Part shown: in pieces, positions 36,718-44,669 of the stretch
How the letters are laid out: every line of letters starts with the position of its first letter
Position numbering within the stretch: the first letter of the stretch is position 1
Origin: Ruminococcus sp.
GTDB taxonomy: Bacteria; Bacillota; Clostridia; Oscillospirales; Acutalibacteraceae
Length of the DNA stretch: 52,823 nucleotides
Assembly (NCBI GenBank): GCA_017473955.1
Contig: JAFUIK010000045.1
Span: 1 to 52,823 of the forward strand
Reading direction: 5' to 3'
The notes under the pieces: generated by a model
Seen by the model: only the letters and a program-made list of their open reading frames with translations
Database searches by the model: none
What the model was told of the DNA's origin: nothing
Program-made: the position numbers and the translations under genes

Positions 36718-37022
36718 TTGTAGGGGAGGGTTTCCACGCCCTCCCGTTAAACATTCCGGATATACACATTATATCTGTGCAATAAACATAAATGTATCGC
36801 TGTTCGTAGGGGTCGACTTCCCAGACGACCCGATGCTCGCACCTACAATTGATATCCATTTTAGTTTGTCGCACGGATAATACGCAGATTTTCATCAATG
36901 TTTTAATAACGGTACGTCAAGGATGCCGTACCCTACGGTTTATGTTTCATTTAGGTTCGATACACGAATAAAACTTCGATTTACAATTGCGTTTTGGGGA
37001 TGATATGGAGTTACCCCCTACA
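36718..37022. repeat. cluster of GTAGGGG-type palindromic modules
   Basis: Four modules in about 300 bp without genes: 36718-36751 (gtagggg with gggaggg/ccctccc), 36805-36846 (gtaggggtcg with cgaccc and cctac), 36910-36938 (ggtacg/cgtacc with ccctac) and 37005-37022 (gggga ... cccccta). Each keeps a gtaggg or cccctac edge but carries a different hairpin. A short antisense reading frame across them is judged non-coding. Confidence 0.6.
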
Positions 37023-37067
37023 AGTTGAGTTGATACAACTGATTAAACTATAATGCATTATAAAAAA

Positions 37068-37110
37068 CAACGGGCTATCTTACTAGGTGAAGTAGTAAGA
37101 CAGCCGTTTA
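37068..37110 (-). terminator. terminator of the Crp/Fnr-family gene
   Basis: Long imperfect stem: aacgggct and tcttact pair with agtaaga and agccgttt. Confidence 0.7.
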
Positions 37111-37111
37111 C

Positions 37112-37771
37112 TTATAGCAGTGTGAAATTGTTTTTGTCAAAGGTCAGCAATCCCTCGTCACGCATTTTGCACAGCTCATTTGACATAGCACTGCGGTCAA
37201 CGGATAGAAAGTCCGCGAGTTGTTGACGATTAAACGGAATCGAAAAGCTGTTAGAGCCGTTGAGCTTTGACTCGTTTGACAGATAAGAAATGAGCTTTTC
37301 TCTTGTGGTGCGTTTTGAAATATGGGTCAGCTTTTGCATTAAGGCTCGGTTTTTGTGAGTAAGAGCTATCAGCAGATTTTGTATTACCGCACTGTGAAAA
37401 CTGCAAGCGTGGGGGCAGACGGTCATCAGCTTTTTTACGTTAAAAAACGCAACAACACAGTCGCTTGTCGCAACAGCGTCAGTTAGCACGGCAGAGCTTC
37501 CGCTTACAGCGTAAGACTCGCCGAACATCTGGGAGGGTTTAACCTGCGAAACAATACTGCGGTTGCCCCAGTAATCGTCAGATTGAATATGTACAGACCC
37601 ACTTATCAGTACACAGAAATGGTCGAGATATTCGCCTTGCCTGAAAATGTATTCTCCCTTTTTGTACTCCTTGAAATTCGCATTAAGACAGCTTGTCATA
37701 GTTTGTATATCGCTTTCACTAATGCCGCTAAACATAGTTGTGTGTTTTAATATATCAATATATTTATTCAT
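37112..37771 (-). CDS. Crp/Fnr-family transcriptional regulator
   Basis: 219 aa: an N-terminal cyclic-nucleotide-binding-like barrel (KKGEYIFRQGEYLDHFCVLI, SGSVHIQSDD) and a C-terminal winged helix (FNRQQLADFLSVDRSAMSNE). It lacks an N-terminal Fnr cysteine cluster, so it is not an Fnr-type [4Fe-4S] sensor; a haem or redox ligand as in HcpR-like regulators is possible. It is divergent from the ferredoxin and flavodiiron genes and probably controls them through the palindrome at 37786-37801. Confidence 0.85.
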   Translation of the reverse strand: MNKYIDILKHTTMFSGISESDIQTMTSCLNANFKEYKKGEYIFRQGEYLDHFCVLISGSVHIQSDDYWGNRSIVSQVKPSQMFGESYAVSGSSAVLTDAVATSDCVVAFFNVKKLMTVCPHACSFHSAVIQNLLIALTHKNRALMQKLTHISKRTTREKLISYLSNESKLNGSNSFSIPFNRQQLADFLSVDRSAMSNELCKMRDEGLLTFDKNNFTLL

Positions 37772-37785
37772 AAAACTTTCCTTTT

Positions 37786-37828
37786 TGTTGTAAAAACAAC
37801 AGACTTATTGTAAATATCATAATATAAT
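37786..37828 (+). promoter_or_regulatory. Crp/Fnr-type operator and ferredoxin promoter
   Basis: Perfect palindrome tgttgt-aaaa-acaaca (37786-37801) and a -10 TATAAT (37823-37828) with no good -35. The palindrome centre is about 41-42 nt before the expected start of transcription, the classic class II activator position. Confidence 0.65.
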
Positions 37829-37858
37829 AAAGCCAGAAAGTCAACGGAGGTAAAAGCT

Positions 37859-38560
37859 ATGTTAAGAAAAATAATTAAGATAGATGAAGAAAAATGTAAT
37901 GGTTGCGGGGCGTGTGCTACAGCTTGCCACGAGGGTGCTATCGGTATGGTAGACGGCAAAGCAAAATTACTAAGAGATGACTACTGTGACGGGTTGGGCG
38001 ATTGTCTGCCTGCGTGTCCGACGGGAGCGATTACATTTGAAGTTAGAGAAGCGTTAGAATACAACGAAGATGCGGTTAAAAAGGCTCAGGCTGAAAAAGC
38101 TAAAGGTAGCGGTAAGCTTCCTTGCGGATGTTTGAGTGCAAATTCTAAAACATTTGTAAGAAACGAGCCTGACTTGTGCTTTTCAGCTCCTGTTTTTAGC
38201 AGACTCAACCAGTGGCCTGTACAGATAAAGCTCGTGCCTGTTAATGCACCATATTTTGACAACGCTGACCTACTTATCGCGGCTGATTGCACAGCATTCT
38301 CGTATGGTAATTTTCACAATGACTTTATCAAAAACAGGATTACACTTATTGGGTGTCCGAAACTTGATGAGGGCGACTACACAGAAAAGTTGACTCAGAT
38401 TATTTCAAACAATAACGTAAAGAGTGTTCACATTGTGAGAATGGAAGTGCCGTGTTGCGGTGGTATTGAAAACGCGGTAAAGCGAGCACTGATGAATAGC
38501 GGAAAATTCATCCCTTGGAGTGTGACAACCATCACAACTGACGGAAGAATTTTAGAATAA
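37859..38560 (+). CDS. 4Fe-4S ferredoxin-domain protein
   Basis: 233 aa. The N-terminal 60 residues carry two cluster motifs (CNGCGACATACHEGAI and CDGLGDCLPACPTGAI), the second with the altered CxxxxxC spacing. The rest, about 170 residues, belongs to a domain with cysteines in CGC (near 98), CTAF, GCPKLDEGDY and VPCCGGIE, found in anaerobes next to Crp-like regulators and hybrid-cluster or flavodiiron genes. Probably an electron carrier or partner in O2/NO stress. GGAGGT precedes the ATG. The flavodiiron gene follows 65 nt downstream with its own promoter. Confidence 0.82.
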   Translation: MLRKIIKIDEEKCNGCGACATACHEGAIGMVDGKAKLLRDDYCDGLGDCLPACPTGAITFEVREALEYNEDAVKKAQAEKAKGSGKLPCGCLSANSKTFVRNEPDLCFSAPVFSRLNQWPVQIKLVPVNAPYFDNADLLIAADCTAFSYGNFHNDFIKNRITLIGCPKLDEGDYTEKLTQIISNNNVKSVHIVRMEVPCCGGIENAVKRALMNSGKFIPWSVTTITTDGRILE

Positions 38561-38564
38561 GTAT

Positions 38565-38592
38565 TTGCAGTAAAACGAAAGTGTGATATAAT
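38565..38592 (+). promoter_or_regulatory. fprA promoter
   Basis: TTGCAG (38565-38570), a 16-nt spacer and TATAAT (38587-38592). Confidence 0.55.
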
Positions 38593-38625
38593 TAAAAAAT
38601 AGTACACATTAAAGGGGTTTTGAAT

Positions 38626-39966
38626 ATGTTTATTTCAAATGACATAAAATATGTAGGAGTTAACGACCATGTGCTTGACCTGTTTGAGGGTCAGTACATT
38701 GTGCCAAACGGAATGGCGTACAATTCCTATGTTATCTTGGATGATAAAATTGCGGTTATGGATTCCGTCGATGTAAATTTTAAGGAAGAATGGCTATCTA
38801 ATATTGATGATGTATTAGGTGATAGAAAGCCTGACTATTTAGTTGTTCAGCATATGGAGCCTGACCACTCGGCTAATATTGTGAGCTTTGTTGAGAAATA
38901 CCCTGATGCTAAAATTGTCGCATCAAGCAAGGCTTTTGCTATGATGAAGAATTTCTTCGGTACAGATTTTGCGGACAAACAGGTTGTTGTTTCACAGGGT
39001 GACACTCTTGATTTAGGCGAGCACACCTTAACTTTTGTTACAGCACCTATGGTTCACTGGCCGGAGGTTATCGTGACTTATGACAGTAAGGACAAAGTGT
39101 TGTTCTCTGCTGATGCTTTCGGAAAATTCGGTGCTCTTGATGTTGAGGAAGACTGGGCTTGCGAAGCAAGACGTTACTACTTCGGCATTGTCGGCAAGTA
39201 CGGTGTGCAGGTTCAGACACTTCTTAAAAAGGCTAAGGATTTGGATATAAAAACAATCTGCCCGCTTCACGGTCCTGTTTTAAACGAAAACCTTGAGTAT
39301 TATATCAATCTCTATGATGTTTGGTCGAGCTACAAGGCTGAGGAAGAAGGAGTTATGATTGCTTACACTTCAGTTTACGGCAATACTAAAAAGGCAGTTG
39401 AGCTGTTAGCAGAGAAGCTTAGAGCAAACGGTGCTAAAAAGGTTGTAGTGAATGACCTTGCAAGAGAAGATATGGCAGAGGTTGTAGAAGACGCTTTCCG
39501 TTATGACAAGCTCGTTTTAGCTACAACCACATATAACGCTGACATTTTCCCTTATATGAAAGAGTTTATCAACCATCTCACAGAGCGAGGATATAAAAAC
39601 AGAACAGTAGCTTTAATCGAAAACGGCAGTTGGGCACCTGTAGCTGCAAAGGTTATGAAAGCGATGCTGTCTGAGTGCAAAAATATTGAATTTGCAGAAA
39701 CGGTTGTAAAAATTGTTTCTGCATTAAATAGCGACAGTGAAGCTCAGCTTGATAAGCTTGCCAATGAGCTTTGCGGTGTAACTGAAAATAATGGAGGTGA
39801 AAGTTTTATGAAATACGTATGCGATGTATGCGGTTGGGAGTATGATGTTGAGATGGGGTCACCTGAAAACGGTATCGCTCCGGGCACAGCATTTGAGGAC
39901 CTTCCTGAGGATTTTGTATGCCCACTGTGCGGTGTAGGCAAAGAAGATTTTTCAAAGGTTGACTAA
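38626..39966 (+). CDS. fprA: flavodiiron protein fused to rubredoxin (O2/NO reductase)
   Basis: 446-aa A-type flavoprotein that reduces O2 to water (or NO) in the cytoplasm of anaerobes. The order is a metallo-lactamase-like diiron domain (ligands in [20 protein letters not shown] and CPLHGPVL), a flavodoxin domain ([20 protein letters not shown] near residue 244) and a C-terminal rubredoxin ([19 protein letters not shown]). The ATG at 38626 has AAAGGGG 8 nt upstream. Just before the rubredoxin domain an internal ribosome site and ATG occur in frame, so a separate rubredoxin may also be made. Confidence 0.93.
   Translation: MFISNDIKYVGVNDHVLDLFEGQYIVPNGMAYNSYVILDDKIAVMDSVDVNFKEEWLSNIDDVLGDRKPDYLVVQHMEPDHSANIVSFVEKYPDAKIVASSKAFAMMKNFFGTDFADKQVVVSQGDTLDLGEHTLTFVTAPMVHWPEVIVTYDSKDKVLFSADAFGKFGALDVEEDWACEARRYYFGIVGKYGVQVQTLLKKAKDLDIKTICPLHGPVLNENLEYYINLYDVWSSYKAEEEGVMIAYTSVYGNTKKAVELLAEKLRANGAKKVVVNDLAREDMAEVVEDAFRYDKLVLATTTYNADIFPYMKEFINHLTERGYKNRTVALIENGSWAPVAAKVMKAMLSECKNIEFAETVVKIVSALNSDSEAQLDKLANELCGVTENNGGESFMKYVCDVCGWEYDVEMGSPENGIAPGTAFEDLPEDFVCPLCGVGKEDFSKVD
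39793..39966 (+). CDS. possible free rubredoxin from an internal in-frame start
   Basis: GGAGGTGA at 39793-39800, a 7-nt spacer and ATG at 39808 lie inside the flavodiiron frame. Translation from there gives a 52-aa rubredoxin of normal free-standing size, with both CxxC pairs (CDVCG, CPLCG). The fusion may derive from two adjacent genes that lost the stop codon between them while keeping the second start. Whether it is used is not known. The feature range includes the ribosome site. Confidence 0.5.
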   Translation, partial: GGESFMKYVCDVCGWEYDVEMGSPENGIAPGTAFEDLPEDFVCPLCGVGKEDFSKVD

Positions 39967-39973
39967 TAAAGCG

Positions 39974-40005
39974 ACAGTCGGGCTTAATTGCCCGACTGTT
40001 TTTTC
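39974..40005 (+). terminator. fprA terminator
   Basis: acagtcgggc and gcccgactgt form a 10-bp stem followed by TTTTTC. Confidence 0.9.
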
Positions 40006-40092
40006 TTGAAATTGAAAGTATTTGCTGTTATAATAACTCCATATTTGAAGTTGAATTATCAACGTTTGCGTTTTTGGAAAGGGAGTATCGTA

Positions 40093-40821
40093 ATGGAAAA
40101 TAAAATGGAAAGAGAGCTGCTTATACCGCTTTCTCATTGTGATAATACATCTCGTCTTAGTGTGCCGTTTATGTTTAATATGTTTATGGATATAGCAACA
40201 GACCATGCCGTACAGCTTAAGCTAAGCTCTAAGGATTTGGGCGAGGATATGTTCTGGCTTGCAACAAGAACAAAGATTGTTGTTAACAGACGTCCTCAGA
40301 TGAGCGAGAAAGTAACGCTTGCAACTTGGCCACAAAAGGCGGTGCGTGTTCGTGCCAACCGTCATTATACCGTGTGTGATGACAAAGGTGTTGCTGTTGC
40401 AGGTAAAACCGAATGGGCTGTTATTAACACTGCGACAGGAAAATTACAGCGACTTAATGACCTTTACGGCGAAGATTTTGAGTTTTGTGAGGATGTTTCG
40501 TGTGAGGGCTCATATGCCAGAATAAGTGATAATTTTGATGATGCTAGGGTGCTCGCAGAATATAAAATCCGTTGTACTGACATTGATGTCGGTCAGCATA
40601 TGAATAATGCAGCTTATGTAAGAGCACTTTTCTCGTTATTTTCTTGTGATGAGCTTGAAAAAAGCGGTGTGAAAGAAATCGACATTACTTATAAAAACCA
40701 GAGCTTTGAGGGAGAAATTCTCACAGTAAAAGAGCGTGTCGCTGAAGACGGAGCGTATGAGTACGGTATGATAAAGCCTGACTCAACCGTTGCTGCAGTA
40801 GTGAGAATAGTTAGAGAATGA
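40093..40821 (+). CDS. acyl-ACP thioesterase-like protein
   Basis: 242 aa with two hotdog domains, as in bacterial acyl-ACP thioesterases (FatA type): the first opens with LLIPLSHCDNTSRLSVPFMF and has RTKIVVNRRPQMSEKV, and the second contains IDVGQHMNNAAYVRAL, which carries the catalytic-type asparagine and histidine. It releases fatty acids from ACP in the cytoplasm. The ATG at 40093 has GGGAG 7 nt upstream; the frame extends further back but across the preceding terminator. The next gene overlaps it as ATGA. Confidence 0.85.
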   Translation: MENKMERELLIPLSHCDNTSRLSVPFMFNMFMDIATDHAVQLKLSSKDLGEDMFWLATRTKIVVNRRPQMSEKVTLATWPQKAVRVRANRHYTVCDDKGVAVAGKTEWAVINTATGKLQRLNDLYGEDFEFCEDVSCEGSYARISDNFDDARVLAEYKIRCTDIDVGQHMNNAAYVRALFSLFSCDELEKSGVKEIDITYKNQSFEGEILTVKERVAEDGAYEYGMIKPDSTVAAVVRIVRE

Positions 40822-41564
40822 GCGAGATAAGTTTTATGAAAAAAGGTTTGAGCACATTTTCTCTGAAAATTCTTGCTTGCGTATTTATGCTTATTGACCA
40901 TATAGGTATGCTGTTGTTACCGCAGGTTGAAGTGTTGCGTGTTATAGGTAGACTGGCATTTCCGCTGTTTGCGTATTTTATCGCAGAGGGTTCACGATAT
41001 ACCAGAAATAAACTTAAAAGACTGTTAACTATAGCTGTGTTGGGCGTTTTCTATGAATTAGTTTTTGTCTTATTTATGGGTTATTTTATAGGAAATATTA
41101 TGCTCACATTTACCGGCTCTATAATACTGATATACTTACTTGAGCATACTAAGAAAAAGTTTATAGAAAACAGTCGTCTGGGTTATGCTTATTTGCTACT
41201 CTTTGTGTTCAATTTAGCAGGAGCGTATGTTGTTTGTAAGCTTATCGGGGTAGATTACGGCTTTTTTGGGATGATAACGCCGGTTTTGGCGGTGGCTTTT
41301 GATGATATGGGCGAGTGGTCTGATAAGCTATACAGTGTTATTGGCAGAAAGTATGTATCGCTCTTTATGTTTTCACTCGGACTTATACTGGTTGCTATTT
41401 TTGAGGTTGAGTTGGAGTGCCAGATTTTTAGCTTGTTTAGTGTGCTCTTGTTGCTACTATACAACGGCGAACGTGGTAAATACAGCTTTAAGTACGGTTT
41501 CTATCTGTTTTATCCGTTGCATTTTCTGGTTATACAGGCAATTATGTTTGTGGTTTTCAAATGA
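40818..41564 (+). CDS. TraX-family membrane protein
   Basis: 248-aa membrane protein with about seven hydrophobic spans. CVFMLIDHIGMLLLP and IGRLAFPLFAYFIAEGSRYT are the hallmarks of the TraX family, named for an F-pilin acetylase; chromosomal members in Clostridia have no proven substrate, and membrane acyl transfer is the usual guess. Its start overlaps the thioesterase stop (ATGA), so the two are coupled, and a shared role in acyl metabolism is conceivable. A start at 40836 (MKKGLS) is also possible. Confidence 0.8.
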   Translation: MSEISFMKKGLSTFSLKILACVFMLIDHIGMLLLPQVEVLRVIGRLAFPLFAYFIAEGSRYTRNKLKRLLTIAVLGVFYELVFVLFMGYFIGNIMLTFTGSIILIYLLEHTKKKFIENSRLGYAYLLLFVFNLAGAYVVCKLIGVDYGFFGMITPVLAVAFDDMGEWSDKLYSVIGRKYVSLFMFSLGLILVAIFEVELECQIFSLFSVLLLLLYNGERGKYSFKYGFYLFYPLHFLVIQAIMFVVFK

Positions 41565-41585
41565 ATTTGATATTCGTAAGATAGG

Positions 41586-41612
41586 TTGCTTTTGTTTATT
41601 CAAAAGCACTTT
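41586..41612 (+). terminator. terminator after the TraX-family gene
   Basis: gcttttg (41588-41594) pairs with caaaagc (41601-41607) and is followed by a T-rich run. Confidence 0.7.
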
Positions 41613-41632
41613 TTATTTTTACTAAAACATGC

Positions 41633-41753
41633 TTGACAAAACAATGGATATAGTATATACTAGCATTAGTTAGCTTAGGCTAACTAATATTGAAAGTTGC
41701 TTATCTCAGCCGAAAGGCTATATTTTTTAACAACCAGTTAGCATACGCTAACT
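41633..41753 (+). promoter_or_regulatory. DUF3793 promoter with two DtxR-like operators
   Basis: TTGACA (41633-41638), a 17-nt spacer and TATACT (41656-41661). A perfect 10-4-10 palindrome (attagttagc ttag gctaactaat, 41665-41688) covers the transcription start, and a second copy, agttagc-atac-gctaact, lies at 41736-41753. Both resemble iron-dependent DtxR/IdeR boxes. Between them is a short GAAA-capped hairpin, agcc/ggct, followed by atattttttaa (about 41708-41730). Confidence 0.75.
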
Positions 41754-41782
41754 AAAACATCCTGTATGCAAAGGAGCCCGTT

Positions 41783-42334
41783 ATGTCTGAAGAAATGATT
41801 GTAAAAAATTGCTCGCCGACATTGGCTGGGCTTAAAACCGCGAGTATGTTTTCGTGTAGCTTTGGAGATAAAAGCGAAATGGTGAAAGCTCTTTGCTCTT
41901 TTAACAGGTTGCTATCTAAAAAGGGAGTAAGAGCAGTGCCGTTAAGATACAGAAACGGCAAGGCTCTTATCTATATTTACAGACCGAAGAAGCTTAGTTT
42001 TGATTTGACAGATGATACAGCACACCGTGTGCTAAGCGAACGCGGCTATGATGTTTCTTCGCCCCAGAGGTGCATAGTAGAGCTTGTAAAACGATTGAAC
42101 AGGAAAGACGATTTTCCTCACGAAATCGGCTTGTTTTTAGGCTATCCGCCACTTGATGTGGTGGGCTTTATCGAGAACAGAAAGGATGAGCTCAAATGCA
42201 CAGGCTACTTCAAGGTGTATTCAGATAAAGAGAAAGCCGAAAAGCTTTTTGCACAGTACAAAAAATGTACCGATGTATATTCTGCTCTTGTGAAAAAGGG
42301 CAGAGGAATAGAGCGACTTACTGTCGCATCCTGA
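41783..42334 (+). CDS. DUF3793-family protein
   Basis: 183-aa cytoplasmic protein of the uncharacterised DUF3793 family, recognised from NCSPTLAGLKTASMFSC, FLGYPPLDVVGFIENR and CTGYFKVYSDKEKAEKLFAQ. Cysteines in these stretches are conserved-looking and could bind a metal or cofactor. There is no signal peptide or membrane span. The gene sits alone behind two DtxR-like boxes, so it is probably induced when iron (or manganese) is scarce. AAGGAGC precedes the ATG. Its function is unknown. Confidence 0.85.
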   Translation: MSEEMIVKNCSPTLAGLKTASMFSCSFGDKSEMVKALCSFNRLLSKKGVRAVPLRYRNGKALIYIYRPKKLSFDLTDDTAHRVLSERGYDVSSPQRCIVELVKRLNRKDDFPHEIGLFLGYPPLDVVGFIENRKDELKCTGYFKVYSDKEKAEKLFAQYKKCTDVYSALVKKGRGIERLTVAS

Positions 42335-42386
42335 TTGTTTACTACTCCTTTTCATAAAAACCACTTTAATTTTTTCACACAAAAAG

Positions 42387-42414
42387 CTCCGAAGCTAAAC
42401 TTCGGAGTCTTTTT
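42387..42414 (+). terminator. DUF3793 terminator
   Basis: ctccgaag and cttcggag form an 8-bp stem with a ctaaa loop, followed by TCTTTTTG. Confidence 0.85.
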
Positions 42415-42491
42415 GTTTTGTGCAATAATACTATTGAAAAAAAGCCTGTTCTGAAATAGAATAGTGTTAGAATAACAAATGAGGTGTTATT

Positions 42492-43664
42492 ATGAAAAAA
42501 GGAAAATTTGCGTTACTTAGCATTGTAACGATTATCATAGTGTTCGCTGTGGCAATAAGTGCAGTATACTTTTTAGGGGATGCATCGGGTTTTGCTTCGG
42601 GCGATGGAAAAGTCGAAGAAACTGTCGCAACCGAGGCTGTGACCGAAGCTCCAACCGAGCCTAATAAAGTCGAGATACTTGTAAATGAAATGAGTCTTGA
42701 AGAAAAGGTTGCTCAGATGATTATGGTTAGTTGTCACGAGGGGGTTAATACTGATGCGGCTGCTTCATACGGCGTAGGTGGAATTTGCCTTTATTCTCAT
42801 TCGTTTGCAGACAAAAATGCAGACGAGGTTAAAGCTATGATTGATTCGTACCAGAATCTCACATATCTTCCTATGCTTGTTTCAACTGACGAGGAGGGCG
42901 GCACTGTAACAAGAATAAGCTCAAACCCTCTGCTTCGAGAAACTCCGTTTTTGTCACCAATGGAGCTGTTTTCACAGGGTGGTATGGATTTAGTAAAAAG
43001 TGATACTCAGGAGAAGTCACAGCTTTTACTTTCTTTGGGGGTTAACGTTAATCTCGCTCCTGTGTGTGACGTTCCGCTTGACCAGACAAACTACATCTAC
43101 GACAGATGTTTTAGCTTAAACGCGGACGAAACAGCATCTTATGTGCAGTCAGTTGTTAGTGTTATGGAAGAAAACGAGATAGGTTCGTGCTTAAAGCACT
43201 TCCCCGGTTACGGCGGAAGCGTTGATACTCACCAGTCATTGTCGTATGATGACAGAGATTATTCCGCCTTTGAAAATGGTGACTATAAGCCGTTTGAAGC
43301 AGGAATAAACGCGGGTGCGGATTGTGTGCTTGTATCTCACAATATCGTTAACTGTATCGACTCTGAAATGCCTGCGTCGCTGTCAATTTCTGTTCACAAC
43401 GAGCTCCGTGAAAAACTGGGATTTAACGGTGTTATTATGACAGATGACCTCGTTATGGAGGGAATACAGCAGTTTACTGACGGTAACAGTGCGGCTGTGC
43501 TCGCTGTGAAAGCAGGCAATGATATGATAATCTGCGAGGACTACTCGGGCTCTGTTGATGCTATTGTGGCTGCTGTTAATAACGGCGAAATTGATGAGAG
43601 CCAAATTGATGAGTCTGTAAAAAGAATTTTAAAATGGAAGTTTGATTTAGGTCTGCTAGAATAA
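42492..43664 (+). CDS. secreted or membrane-anchored GH3 beta-N-acetylhexosaminidase-like enzyme
   Basis: 390-aa glycoside hydrolase of family 3, NagZ/BglX branch. An N-terminal signal or anchor (residues 8-29) is followed by a threonine/glutamate-rich linker. The catalytic domain starts around MSLEEKVAQMIMV. KHFPGYGGSVDTHQS contains the general acid/base histidine-aspartate loop of NagZ-type enzymes, and VIMTDDLVMEGI carries the nucleophile aspartate. It probably trims peptidoglycan or other GlcNAc glycans outside the cell. There is a normal ribosome site (GAGGTG). Confidence 0.88.
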   Translation: MKKGKFALLSIVTIIIVFAVAISAVYFLGDASGFASGDGKVEETVATEAVTEAPTEPNKVEILVNEMSLEEKVAQMIMVSCHEGVNTDAAASYGVGGICLYSHSFADKNADEVKAMIDSYQNLTYLPMLVSTDEEGGTVTRISSNPLLRETPFLSPMELFSQGGMDLVKSDTQEKSQLLLSLGVNVNLAPVCDVPLDQTNYIYDRCFSLNADETASYVQSVVSVMEENEIGSCLKHFPGYGGSVDTHQSLSYDDRDYSAFENGDYKPFEAGINAGADCVLVSHNIVNCIDSEMPASLSISVHNELREKLGFNGVIMTDDLVMEGIQQFTDGNSAAVLAVKAGNDMIICEDYSGSVDAIVAAVNNGEIDESQIDESVKRILKWKFDLGLLE

Positions 43665-43683
43665 ATAAATAGTTAAAAGTGTA

Positions 43684-43711
43684 AGCTCCCCGTAACATTA
43701 GTTGCGGGGAG
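43684..43711 (+). terminator. GH3 gene terminator
   Basis: gctccccgtaac and gttgcggggagc form a 12-bp stem with an atta loop. Confidence 0.8.
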
Positions 43712-43770
43712 CAGTTGTTTGTGTATGGTAGCTTAGATTTTGTGGTTAGTCAAGTAGTTTAACGAATCAA

Positions 43771-43813
43771 AATCTGACCTGCTGTAACCAAAGAATAGGG
43801 ATTGAGAAATCAC
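43771..43813. repeat. dispersed repeat A, copy 1
   Basis: The stretch aatctgacc ... ccaaagaatagggattgag is nearly repeated at 45279-45318; see that copy. Confidence 0.55.
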
Positions 43814-43837
43814 AGAAAAGCTTGTATAATAAAAGTG

Positions 43838-43868
43838 TTGACTCTGACGTTGCGTCATACTTTATACT
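43838..43868 (+). promoter_or_regulatory. MerR-type promoter with 19-nt spacer and palindrome
   Basis: TTGACT (43838-43843), a 19-nt spacer and TATACT (43863-43868). The spacer contains tgacg-ttg-cgtca (43845-43857). A stretched spacer with a dyad is the hallmark of promoters that MerR regulators untwist. Confidence 0.8.
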
Positions 43869-43889
43869 CTACAGCAGAGAGGTGATTTT

Positions 43890-44627
43890 GTGAAAATGCA
43901 TATAAAAGAATTCGCAAACCTTTGTGGAGTCAGTGTGCGTACGCTTCACTATTACGATGAAATCGGTCTGCTTAACCCCGCCTTTGTTGATGAACAAAAC
44001 GGCTATCGGTTTTATGACGAAAAATCCCTTGAGCGTATACAAGAGATATTGTTCTATAGAGAGCTCGACTTCCCGCTTAAAAGCATTTCAGCGATTATAA
44101 CCTCTCCCGATTACGATAAGCAAAAAGCACTCAAAGAGCAGAGAAAACTCTTGATTCTTAAAAAACAACGTTTACAGAGAATTATTGATGCTCTGGACAG
44201 TGCTGAGAAAGGAAAGATTAATATGAACGCATTTGATAATAACGATTACGATACCGCCCGTAAACAGTATGAAGCTGAAGCAAAAGAACGCTGGGGCAAA
44301 ACAGATGCATATAAAGAACACGAGCAAAAAACTGCAAGTTACAGTAAAGATAAATGGCGACAGGTGAACGACGGACTAAACGCAGTATTAGCTCAATTTG
44401 CAGTTTGTTTGCAAGGCGGACAAGCACCCGACTCGAATGAAACACAAGCTCTTGTGAAAAAACTGCAAAGCTACATCACAGAGAATTACTACACCTGTGA
44501 TAGGGGAATTCTCAAAGGTTTAGGTCAGATGTATGTCGCAGACGAACGCTTCAAAAATAACATCGACAAGCACGCAACAGGCACTGCTGAATTTGTATCT
44601 AAAGCCATAGAATTTTACTGCAAATAA
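43890..44627 (+). CDS. MerR-family regulator with TipAS-like domain
   Basis: 245 aa. An N-terminal MerR winged helix (IKEFANLCGVSVRTLHYYDE, NGYRFYDEKSLERIQEI) is followed by a dimerisation coil and a C-terminal TipAS-type domain (KTDAYKEHEQKTASYSKDKW, TCDRGILKGLGQMYVADERF), the drug-binding module of TipAL and Mta. It probably activates its own stretched promoter on binding an antibiotic-like ligand. A GTG start at 43890 follows GAGGTG; an ATG two codons later is possible. The nitroreductase gene 42 nt downstream is the likely target. Confidence 0.88.
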   Translation: MKMHIKEFANLCGVSVRTLHYYDEIGLLNPAFVDEQNGYRFYDEKSLERIQEILFYRELDFPLKSISAIITSPDYDKQKALKEQRKLLILKKQRLQRIIDALDSAEKGKINMNAFDNNDYDTARKQYEAEAKERWGKTDAYKEHEQKTASYSKDKWRQVNDGLNAVLAQFAVCLQGGQAPDSNETQALVKKLQSYITENYYTCDRGILKGLGQMYVADERFKNNIDKHATGTAEFVSKAIEFYCK

Positions 44628-44669
44628 AATAGCAACTATAACTTAATTTATCTATATAGAGGTGTTAAA

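Noticed and set aside
36650-36898. 82-aa minus-strand frame across the GTAGGGG modules
   Set aside because: It is made of palindromic repeats, lacks a ribosome site and resembles no protein.
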